DNA of 64,000 nucleotides from the NCBI RefSeq assembly GCF_014251735.1, contig NZ_CP059197.1:293501-357500 (forward strand), read 5' to 3'. Positions 8,850-16,058 of the stretch are shown here, in pieces (the stretch's first letter is position 1; each line of letters starts with the position of its first letter). The position numbers were made by a program, and so were the translations under genes. Source of the DNA: Blattabacterium cuenoti. Its GTDB lineage: Bacteria > Bacteroidota > Bacteroidia > Flavobacteriales > Blattabacteriaceae. The notes under the pieces were generated by a model. That model made no database searches and had not been told where the DNA came from. It saw only the letters and a program-made list of their open reading frames with translations.

Positions 8850-10018
8850 ATTCTTGTTAAAGCCTCTATAATTTTATTCTCTGTAGAAGCATAAGAAATG
8901 CGTAAACCATCCTTATCTCCGAAAGCACTTCCACTAACAGTAGCCACTTGAGCTTTTTCAAGTAAAAAGTCAGATAAATCGTCCGAATTTTGAATAATCC
9001 TTCCATCAAATTTTTTTCCAAAAAGATCTGAAACATTTGGAAAAACATAAAAAGCGCCATGTGGTTTACTTATCTGAAATCCATTAATCTCTTTTATCAT
9101 TTCCAAAACTAAATCTCTTCTTTTTTTAAACTCGTTGATCATATATTCTATTTCCATGGGAGAAGCTTGTAATGCAGAAATTGCTGCACGTTGTGCGATA
9201 GAATTAGCACAAGAAGTTATTTGTCCCTGTATTTTATCACAAGACTTAGCAATCCATTTTGGAGCTCCAATATATCCAATTCTCCATCCAGTCATAGAGA
9301 AAGCTTTAGATAAACCATTTAAGGTGATGACTTGATTATGGATATCAGGAAAAATAGCAATACTGGTATGTTTTTCTTCGTAACAAATATGTTCATAAAT
9401 CTCATCAGAAAGAATAATGATTTTCGGATATTTTTTGAAAATGTCTGCTAAACTTTTTAATTCTTCATAGGAATAAACACTTCCTGTAGGATTACAAGGG
9501 GTACTAAAAATAAATAATTTTGTTTGAGGTGTAATAGCTTCTTCTAACTGTTTTGGATGGATCTTAAAATTTGTTTCCATAGTTGTTGAAATGATAACAG
9601 GAGAGGCTTCACACAATTTGACCATCTGGTAATAACTAACCCAATAAGGAGCGGGAATAATGACTTCATCATTTCGATTAAGTAAAGATAAAAGAACATT
9701 CATAATAGATTGTTTCCCTCCAGTAGAAACAACAATCTGAGACGGCAAATATTTCAATCCATTATCACGAAAAAATTTTTTGCATATTGTTTCTCGAAGT
9801 TCTAAATATCCAGATACTGGAGTATAGTAATGATAACCTTCATCAATAGCCTTTTTAGCCGCGTCTAAAACAAAATCCGGTGGATAAAAGTTAGGTTCTC
9901 CTAAACTTAAGTTAATAATGTCATATCCTTTATTTTTTAATTCTCTAGCTTTACTAGACATAGCTAGAGTTTGCGAATAAGATATATTTTGCAAACGGTG
10001 GGATAATCTATTTTTCAT
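8831..10018 (-). CDS. aspC: aspartate aminotransferase (class I, PLP)
   Basis: This 395-residue PLP aminotransferase is of the Ib group that includes Thermus and Bacillus aspartate aminotransferases. The PLP-lysine motif is LNGLSKAFSMTGWRIGY near residue 235, with STPCNPTGSVY and the Arg-containing GLRISYA near the C-terminus. It interconverts aspartate/oxaloacetate with glutamate/2-oxoglutarate. It may also serve other transaminations in a reduced genome (inference). It starts at ATG 10018, has a -7 box at 10042-10049, and is divergent from rsmG. The 3' end runs into the tRNA-His terminator. Confidence 0.9.
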   Translation of the reverse strand: MKNRLSHRLQNISYSQTLAMSSKARELKNKGYDIINLSLGEPNFYPPDFVLDAAKKAIDEGYHYYTPVSGYLELRETICKKFFRDNGLKYLPSQIVVSTGGKQSIMNVLLSLLNRNDEVIIPAPYWVSYYQMVKLCEASPVIISTTMETNFKIHPKQLEEAITPQTKLFIFSTPCNPTGSVYSYEELKSLADIFKKYPKIIILSDEIYEHICYEEKHTSIAIFPDIHNQVITLNGLSKAFSMTGWRIGYIGAPKWIAKSCDKIQGQITSCANSIAQRAAISALQASPMEIEYMINEFKKRRDLVLEMIKEINGFQISKPHGAFYVFPNVSDLFGKKFDGRIIQNSDDLSDFLLEKAQVATVSGSAFGDKDGLRISYASTENKIIEALTRIKKTLN

Positions 10019-10041
10019 AGATGGATAATTTGAAATGATTA

Positions 10042-10049
10042 CAAATCTA
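10042..10049 (-). promoter_or_regulatory. aspC promoter, -7 box
   Basis: The minus strand reads TAGATTTG, a perfect TAnnTTTG. It is separated by two bases from the oppositely directed TAAATTTG that serves rsmG, forming a nearly symmetric divergent promoter. Confidence 0.5.
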
Positions 10050-10051
10050 AA

Positions 10052-10059
10052 TAAATTTG
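10052..10059 (+). promoter_or_regulatory. rsmG promoter, -7 box
   Basis: The plus strand reads TAAATTTG, a perfect TAnnTTTG, 27 bases before the rsmG ATG at 10087. It pairs head to head with the aspC box at 10042-10049. Confidence 0.5.
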
Positions 10060-10086
10060 ATTATAAATTTTGATTCCTTTATTAAT

Positions 10087-10698
10087 ATGGAATTGATTCA
10101 AAAATATTTTCCAGACCTATTGGATCAACAAATATATCAATTGTATTCTCTAAAAAAATTATATGCATATTGGAATGCTTATGTCAATCTTATTTCTAGA
10201 AAAACATTCCACAATTTTTATCAACAACATGTTCTTTTTTGTTTAGGAATTGCTAAAGTTTTTACTTTTTTTCCTGGATCATGTGTTATGGACTTAGGTA
10301 CAGGAGGGGGGTTTCCAGGGATCCCTTTATCCATAGTTTTTCCTCATACAGAATTTATATTAGTGGATTCTATTAGTAAAAAAATTAAAATTGTAGAGAG
10401 AATCATATATAATCTGAACATAAAAAATGCGTATACTATTTGTATACGTGCAGAAAAATTGGAAAATAAATTTGATTTTGTGGTTTGCAGAGCTGTAGCA
10501 AAAATATCCAAAATTCATAATTGGATCAAAAATAAATTTATATGCACATCTATTCATAATGGAGCCTTATATCTAAAAGGAGGAGACATTTCTGAGGAAT
10601 TAAAAAAATTTCCTCATGCGGTAGAATATCCTCTAATTAATTATTTTAGAGAACCATTTTTTAAAACAAAAAAAGTTGTTTGGATTTCAAATATTTAA
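10087..10698 (+). CDS. rsmG: 16S rRNA (guanine527-N7)-methyltransferase
   Basis: RsmG (GidB) methylates G527 of 16S rRNA in the decoding region. The SAM-binding motif DLGTGGGFPGIPL lies near residue 68, followed by the acidic strand ending LVDS and the VVCRAVAK loop. I chose ATG 10087 because flavobacterial RsmG begins with M-E-L-I-xx-YFP. An upstream TTG at 10057 would add ten unconserved residues and would fall on the -7 box. It is 203 residues, and the amidohydrolase gene follows after 27 bases. Confidence 0.93.
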   Translation: MELIQKYFPDLLDQQIYQLYSLKKLYAYWNAYVNLISRKTFHNFYQQHVLFCLGIAKVFTFFPGSCVMDLGTGGGFPGIPLSIVFPHTEFILVDSISKKIKIVERIIYNLNIKNAYTICIRAEKLENKFDFVVCRAVAKISKIHNWIKNKFICTSIHNGALYLKGGDISEELKKFPHAVEYPLINYFREPFFKTKKVVWISNI

Positions 10699-10725
10699 TT
10701 TAGATTGATTTATAACTCAATTAAG

Positions 10726-11685
10726 ATGAATCCTAAGAAAATTTTTATTGAAAAAGTAAAACAACAAGGAGGATGGGTGAATGCTCATGCTCACTTGGAT
10801 AGAGCTTATACTCTCACAAAAAAAAATTTTAAATACTCTTATTCTTCTCTGAAAAAAAAATGGTATTTAGTCGATGAAATGAAACGTTTAGCTACAGAAG
10901 AGGACATTTATATTCGGATGGAAAAAGCTTTGGAATACTTCTTGATACAAGGAACACAAGCTTTGTGTACTTTTATTGATGTGGATGAAGTTATTGAAGA
11001 CCGAGCATTAAAAGCTGCTAATAAATTGAGGAATAATTATGGTCGTTCGATACATATTCGTTTTGCTAATCAAGTTCTTAAAGGAGTTTTGGATAAAAAA
11101 TCGAAATATTGGTTCGATAAATCCGTAGAATTTGTGGATATTATTGGTGGATTACCCGCTAAAGATCATGGGAGAGAAAATGAACATCTCGATATTTTAT
11201 TAAGAACAGCTAAAAAAAAGGGGAAGTTAGTACATGTACATGTAGATCAATTTAATACTGATGATGAAAAAGAAACTGAAAAATTAGCAAAAAAAACTAT
11301 TGAATATGGCATGCAAGGAAAAGTAGTGGCCATACATAGTATTTCTTTAGCCGCACATACTAGAAAATATCGTTATGAAATTTACAAATTAATGAGAAAA
11401 GCTAATTTAATGGTGATATCTTGTCCTATTGCTTGGATTGATCATACTAGAAGTGAGCGTTTAACCCCCAGTCATAATTCCATTACTCCAGTAGATGAAA
11501 TGCTTCCTGAAGGAATTATAGTGGCTTTTGGAACAGATAATATCTGTGATATATACAAACCTTTTTCTGATGGAAATCTTTGGATAGAATTACGTGTAAT
11601 GTTAGAAGCATGTCATTATTATGACATAGACCATTTGGTAAAAATAGCTACGGAAAACGGATTAAAAGTATTAGGATTGAAATAG
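10726..11685 (+). CDS. amidohydrolase-superfamily metal enzyme, substrate unknown
   Basis: This 319-residue protein belongs to the cytosine-deaminase-like branch of the amidohydrolases. Metal ligands of the TIM-barrel fold are all present: NAHAHLDRAY near residue 24, VHVHVDQFN near 172, AIHSISL near 204, and AFGTDNICD near 274. I recognise a family that is well conserved across Flavobacteriia, but I know of no demonstrated substrate. ATG 10726 is preferred to the upstream TTG at 10705 because it begins the conserved region. It follows rsmG closely and converges on lysS. Intact catalytic residues in a reduced genome argue that it is functional. Confidence 0.72.
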   Translation: MNPKKIFIEKVKQQGGWVNAHAHLDRAYTLTKKNFKYSYSSLKKKWYLVDEMKRLATEEDIYIRMEKALEYFLIQGTQALCTFIDVDEVIEDRALKAANKLRNNYGRSIHIRFANQVLKGVLDKKSKYWFDKSVEFVDIIGGLPAKDHGRENEHLDILLRTAKKKGKLVHVHVDQFNTDDEKETEKLAKKTIEYGMQGKVVAIHSISLAAHTRKYRYEIYKLMRKANLMVISCPIAWIDHTRSERLTPSHNSITPVDEMLPEGIIVAFGTDNICDIYKPFSDGNLWIELRVMLEACHYYDIDHLVKIATENGLKVLGLK

Positions 11686-11699
11686 GAAATTTATGTCCA

Positions 11700-13214
11700 T
11701 TATTTCACTTCCTTTTCTGGCCGCATTTGCGGAAAAAGCAAAACCTCTTGAATAGAATTTTGTTTTGTAAATAACATCACCAATCGGTCTATTCCAATTC
11801 CAATTCCTGCTGTAGGAGGCATTCCAAATTCTAAAGCACGTATAAAATCTTTATCCAAAAACATCGATTCATTTTTTTCGGAAAATTTAATTTGTTCTCG
11901 CAAACGATCAAGTTGATCTATAGGATCATTAAGTTCAGAATATGCATTAGCAATTTCTTGTCCATTGATAATAAGTTCAAAACGTTCTGATAGATTTTTT
12001 TTATAACGATGCCTTTTAGTTAAAGGACTCATTTCTATAGGATAATCAATAATAAAAGTAGGATTTTTGTAATGTTTTTCACATTTTTCTTCAAAAATGT
12101 TTTCAATCAGTTTTCCTTTGTTCATCTGTGGATTTTCCTCTATATGCAATTTTTGACAAACTTTTCTTAATTCCTCTTCTTCCATCTCTCTAAGATCAAA
12201 TCCAGTATGTGTTTGAATAGCATCCAATATAGGTATACGAGGAAACGGGGTTTGAAAACTAATATCATCATTTTCTATAAAATTTTTTTGCACTTGATGG
12301 AAAATCCACTTGAGAAGTTTTTCTGTAAAATTCATCATCCAGTAATAATCTTTATAAGCCACATAGAGTTCTAGTACAGTAAATTCTGGATTATGAATAC
12401 GATCCATCCCCTCATTTCTAAAATTTTTAGAAAATTCATAAACCCCGTGAAACCCTCCAATTATAAGTCTTTTCAAATAAAGTTCATTAGCTATACGTAA
12501 ATACAATGGAATTCCAAGAGAATTATGATAGGTAACGAAAGGACGAGCTACAGCTCCACCAGGAATAGACTGTAGAATAGGAGTATCCACTTCTAGATAA
12601 CCTTTATTATCCAGAAATTTCCTGATTTCTCGTATTATATGAGTACGTTTTAAAAAAATTTCTTTTACATGATCATTCACAATAAGATCTACATAACGCA
12701 TCCGATAACGTTGTTCTGTATTGGAAAAAGCATCATATATTTTTTGATTTTTATCCACTTTTACTTGTGGTAATGGCCGCAAAGATTTAGAAAGTAAAGT
12801 AAACTTATGGACATGGATGGTAATCTCATTCATTTTAGTCTTAAATAAAAAACCTTGAACTCCAATAATATCTCCTATATCTATAAGTTTTTTCAAAAGA
12901 ATATTGTATGACTCTTCTTTTCCCATTTTTTCTGAGTGAAAATGATTCTTCTTCAAGTATATTTGAATACGTCCTGTATGGTCTTGAATTTCTCCAAAAG
13001 AAGCCTTTCCTAAAATCCGCAAACGGATTAAACGCCCTGCTATACTAATGGGTTCTTTTTCGGTAAAATTCTCTTGTATATTAACAATGGGAATCGTTAT
13101 TCTATATTCATCTGATGGATATGGGTTTAAACCTAATCGTTTTAGTTCTTCTAATTTTTTTCTACGTATAATTTGTTGTTCTGATAAATTTTGCATAAAA
13201 ATATCCTTATTCAT
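11700..13214 (-). CDS. lysS: lysyl-tRNA synthetase, class II
   Basis: This class II synthetase charges tRNA-Lys. The 504-residue length equals E. coli LysS. An N-terminal OB fold (anticodon binding, about residues 50-150) is followed by the catalytic core. The core has motif 2 (FRNEGMDRIHNPEFTVLE near 265) and motif 3 (GIGIGIDRLVMLF near 477). The start is ATG 13214; a second ATG six codons later begins nearer to the conserved QNLSEQ segment. It is divergent from lipB with an overlapping pair of promoter boxes. Confidence 0.97.
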   Translation of the reverse strand: MNKDIFMQNLSEQQIIRRKKLEELKRLGLNPYPSDEYRITIPIVNIQENFTEKEPISIAGRLIRLRILGKASFGEIQDHTGRIQIYLKKNHFHSEKMGKEESYNILLKKLIDIGDIIGVQGFLFKTKMNEITIHVHKFTLLSKSLRPLPQVKVDKNQKIYDAFSNTEQRYRMRYVDLIVNDHVKEIFLKRTHIIREIRKFLDNKGYLEVDTPILQSIPGGAVARPFVTYHNSLGIPLYLRIANELYLKRLIIGGFHGVYEFSKNFRNEGMDRIHNPEFTVLELYVAYKDYYWMMNFTEKLLKWIFHQVQKNFIENDDISFQTPFPRIPILDAIQTHTGFDLREMEEEELRKVCQKLHIEENPQMNKGKLIENIFEEKCEKHYKNPTFIIDYPIEMSPLTKRHRYKKNLSERFELIINGQEIANAYSELNDPIDQLDRLREQIKFSEKNESMFLDKDFIRALEFGMPPTAGIGIGIDRLVMLFTKQNSIQEVLLFPQMRPEKEVK

Positions 13215-13243
13215 TTCATGCAGAGGACCGGACGTTATAGTAA

Positions 13244-13251
13244 CGAAGGTA
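13244..13251 (-). promoter_or_regulatory. possible lysS promoter, -7 box
   Basis: The minus strand reads TACCTTCG, one mismatch from TAnnTTTG, 30 bases upstream of the lysS ATG. It shares the central TA (13250-13251) with the lipB box on the other strand. Confidence 0.35.
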
Positions 13252-13257
13252 CATTTG
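13250..13257 (+). promoter_or_regulatory. lipB promoter, -7 box
   Basis: The plus strand reads TACATTTG, a perfect TAnnTTTG, 39 bases before the lipB ATG. It overlaps the opposite-strand lysS box by two bases. Confidence 0.5.
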
Positions 13258-13296
13258 TTTTTTTTATTATATTAAATAAATTTTTAATAAAAAACG

Positions 13297-13995
13297 ATGA
13301 AAAAAAAAATCCTCTTTTTCGAGGACTTAGGAATGAAAGGATATAAAGAAACTTTGGAATATCAAAAAATATTATTTAATAACCTTATCCAAAAAAAAGT
13401 CAAAAATAGACATGATCAAAAAGAAGAACCTGGATATTTGTTATTTGTAGAGCACTACCATGTATATACTATAGGGAAAAATGGAAAAAATAAACATTTA
13501 TTAGTATCCTCAGATTTTTTAAAAAAAATAAATGCGGAATTTTATCAAACAGATAGAGGAGGAGATATCACTTACCATGGTCCTGGGCAATTGGTTGCAT
13601 ATCCAATTTTAAATATGGATTATTTTTTTACGGATATTCATAAATACTTACGTCTTTTGGAAGAAGTTATTATCCATTTTTTAAAAAATTATGGAATAAA
13701 AGGAGAGAGAGAAAAAGGACAAACAGGAGTTTGGTTAATAAAAAATGGAATATATAGAAAAATATGTGCGATAGGAATCAGAATGAGTCGTTGGGTCACT
13801 ATGCATGGTTTTGCTCTGAATGTAAATACAGATTTACGATATTTCGATCATATCATTCCTTGTGGAATTTTCAATAAAAAAGTAACTTCATTAAAGAAAG
13901 AATTACAAAATCATATCTCATTTTCTGAGGTAAAACATCTAGTCAAAAAATCTTTTCAAGAAATTTTTAATGTTGAATTCATTCATCCTATATAA
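13297..13995 (+). CDS. lipB: lipoyl(octanoyl) transferase
   Basis: LipB moves octanoate from acyl-ACP to lipoyl domains of 2-oxoacid dehydrogenases. Motifs seen are RGGDITYHGPGQLVAYPI near residue 87, the catalytic Lys in RKICAIG near 152, and the catalytic Cys in IIPCGIFNKKVTSL near 190. The 232-residue length is normal. The 3' end overlaps the convergent mtaB by eight bases. Together with fabI elsewhere in the window it points to octanoyl-ACP made in the symbiont (inference). Confidence 0.95.
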   Translation: MKKKILFFEDLGMKGYKETLEYQKILFNNLIQKKVKNRHDQKEEPGYLLFVEHYHVYTIGKNGKNKHLLVSSDFLKKINAEFYQTDRGGDITYHGPGQLVAYPILNMDYFFTDIHKYLRLLEEVIIHFLKNYGIKGEREKGQTGVWLIKNGIYRKICAIGIRMSRWVTMHGFALNVNTDLRYFDHIIPCGIFNKKVTSLKKELQNHISFSEVKHLVKKSFQEIFNVEFIHPI

Positions 13996-15313
13996 TAGAT
14001 TTCGCTATCATGATCCCATCTTGATCTACTTTCGTTAGAAGTACATCTTGTACTGTATTTATAAATAATGGATTTGAATCGATTTTTGTTCGAATATAAT
14101 TTTCTGTATATCCATATAAATATCCGTGATTCACAGAATTATTTTCAAACAAAACGGTTTTTTTCGTATGAATCTGTCTTTCACAAAAAGAACGATATTT
14201 TTGTTTGGAAAGAACTCTTAATATGATTTTACGTTTTCTTTGTACTCTGAGAGAGACCTTTTCCTGTATGGTAATAGATTTTGTATTTGGTCTTTGAGAA
14301 TAGGGAAATATATGTAGAGAAGAAATCTCTAATTTTTTCAAAAAATGATAAGTTTCTAAAAAATGTCCATGTGTTTCTCCAGGAAATCCAACAATGATAT
14401 CTGAACCTATATAAGCATCCGGGATTACATTCCGGATGTATTGTATTTTTTCTTGATAAAGCTCTCGTTTATAACGTCTCTGCATTTTTCCCAATATATA
14501 GTTGCTTCCAGATTGCAAAGGAATATGAAAATGAGGCATAAACAGCCTGCTTTTCGATAATAATTCAATACATTCTTCTTTCAATAAATTAGGTTCTATT
14601 GAAGATAAACGTATTCTTCCATTTTCTTTTATTTGATCTATAGCCTGTATTAAATCAAAAAATGTATAGGAACGACCTTTATGATTCCCATATATTTTTT
14701 TTCCATAGTCTCCAATATTGACCCCTGTTAACACTATCTCTTTTACCCCTTTTTGAAAAATAGACCTTATATTTTTCAATATATTTTCTATACTCTCAGA
14801 ACGAGAATAACCTCTGGCAATGGGAATGATACAATAACTACACTTGTAATCACATCCATCCTGAATTTTTAAAAAAGAACGAGTTCGATCTCCAATAGAA
14901 TAGGAGGAAAAATAAGAATTTGTTTCCTTTGAAATAATTTTTGCAGGATGTTTTTTGAATAAATTTACTTGATCCAAATAGTCTATTATTTGAAATTGTA
15001 CGACCCGGCCCCCCCCGAGATCTACACTGGGTAAGGAAGAAATTTCTTTAGGATGAACTTGAGCGTAACATCCTATCGCTATAATAAAAGCTTTCGCATT
15101 TTTATTCATAAAAAAACGTACTATATACTTGAAATCTTTCTCTGCATTTTCAGTAACAGAACAAGTATTAATCACATAAATATCTGCAATACTCTTGAAA
15201 GATACAAGTTCATAATTTGAATTCGAAAGTTTTCTTGCTATAGTCGAGGTCTCTGCGTAATTTAATTTGCACCCTATTGTATAAAATGCTACTTTTTTTT
15301 TTATATTCATCAT
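13988..15313 (-). CDS. mtaB: tRNA t6A37 methylthiotransferase MtaB
   Basis: This radical-SAM methylthiotransferase converts t6A37 to ms2t6A37 in tRNAs reading ANN codons. The N-terminal UPF0004 domain has its three cluster cysteines (TIGCKLN, NTCSV, IGCYAQ). The radical-SAM motif GCDYKCSYCIIP is near residue 150, and a TRAM-like domain closes the protein. MtaB is favoured over MiaB because of the short N-terminus and the GCKLNYAET form of the first motif. At 441 residues it is full length. It lies five bases downstream of the peroxiredoxin gene on the same strand. Confidence 0.88.
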   Translation of the reverse strand: MMNIKKKVAFYTIGCKLNYAETSTIARKLSNSNYELVSFKSIADIYVINTCSVTENAEKDFKYIVRFFMNKNAKAFIIAIGCYAQVHPKEISSLPSVDLGGGRVVQFQIIDYLDQVNLFKKHPAKIISKETNSYFSSYSIGDRTRSFLKIQDGCDYKCSYCIIPIARGYSRSESIENILKNIRSIFQKGVKEIVLTGVNIGDYGKKIYGNHKGRSYTFFDLIQAIDQIKENGRIRLSSIEPNLLKEECIELLSKSRLFMPHFHIPLQSGSNYILGKMQRRYKRELYQEKIQYIRNVIPDAYIGSDIIVGFPGETHGHFLETYHFLKKLEISSLHIFPYSQRPNTKSITIQEKVSLRVQRKRKIILRVLSKQKYRSFCERQIHTKKTVLFENNSVNHGYLYGYTENYIRTKIDSNPLFINTVQDVLLTKVDQDGIMIAKSII

Positions 15314-15318
15314 ATATT

Positions 15319-15945
15319 TTAAGATGAATAGAAATCTAAAAGTCCACGATGACTAGCCTGTATAGCTCTTTTTCCCTTTATCCAGTTTGCTGGACAAACT
15401 TCTCCACTTTTTTCATAATACTGAAGTGCGTCTATCATACGAATGGCTTCATTGACATTCCTACCTAAAGGAAAGTCATTGATTAAAACATGTCGGATAA
15501 TTCCTTGTTTGTCTATTAAAAATAAACCTCTATAAGCGATAAGTTCTCCAGTAGCTTTTAATTCATCCTTATCGAAAATAAAATTTCCAGATAAAACCCC
15601 ATAATTATGGGATATGGTTTTATTTATATCAGAAACAAGAGGATAAGTGACTCCATATATTCCTCCTTTTTCTTTTGGAATTTGCAACCAAGCCCAGTGG
15701 GATTGTTCTGTATCCGTAGATATCGCAATAACTTGTACATTTCTAGACTCAAAATCTTTCATTTTTTCTTGAAATGCATATATTTCTGTGGGACATACAA
15801 AAGTAAAATCCTTTGGATAGAAAAAAAGCAAGACATATTTACTTCCCTGAAACTGTTCTAAAGTAAAATTCTGGACAATATCTTTTCCATTTAATACCGC
15901 ACTAGCTGTAAAATTAGGCGCTTTCTTTGCAATTAATGTATTCAT
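15319..15945 (-). CDS. ahpC: 2-Cys peroxiredoxin (AhpC/Tsa type)
   Basis: This thiol peroxidase reduces hydrogen peroxide and alkyl hydroperoxides. The peroxidatic Cys is in YPKDFTFVCPTE near residue 50 and the resolving Cys is in SGEVCPANW near residue 179, so both are intact. It is 208 residues long. No AhpF is adjacent; thioredoxin (trxA at 46.4 kb) is a likely electron donor (inference). The promoter region carries a perfect -7 box (16000-16007) directly abutting a 14-base palindrome (15986-15999), which suggests regulated expression. mtaB follows and may be cotranscribed. Confidence 0.92.
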   Translation of the reverse strand: MNTLIAKKAPNFTASAVLNGKDIVQNFTLEQFQGSKYVLLFFYPKDFTFVCPTEIYAFQEKMKDFESRNVQVIAISTDTEQSHWAWLQIPKEKGGIYGVTYPLVSDINKTISHNYGVLSGNFIFDKDELKATGELIAYRGLFLIDKQGIIRHVLINDFPLGRNVNEAIRMIDALQYYEKSGEVCPANWIKGKRAIQASHRGLLDFYSS

Positions 15946-15985
15946 TTTTCGATATTTTATTTATATGCAGCACGAATTTACCAAA

Positions 15986-15999
15986 ATTCTTATAAGAAT
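15986..15999. promoter_or_regulatory. operator-like palindrome at the ahpC promoter
   Basis: ATTCTTATAAGAAT is a perfect 14-base palindrome. It lies immediately downstream of the ahpC -7 box, covering the expected transcription start. That position suits a repressor site. It does not match a regulator consensus I can name with confidence. Confidence 0.4.
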
Positions 16000-16007
16000 C
16001 AAAAATA
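16000..16007 (-). promoter_or_regulatory. ahpC promoter, -7 box
   Basis: The minus strand reads TATTTTTG, an exact TAnnTTTG and identical to the rpsP box. It lies 55 bases upstream of the ahpC ATG. Confidence 0.55.
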
Positions 16008-16058
16008 AAAGAACTCTTGTGATTTATTTTTCCTGTATTGGGATTAGGCTATTTTTTT

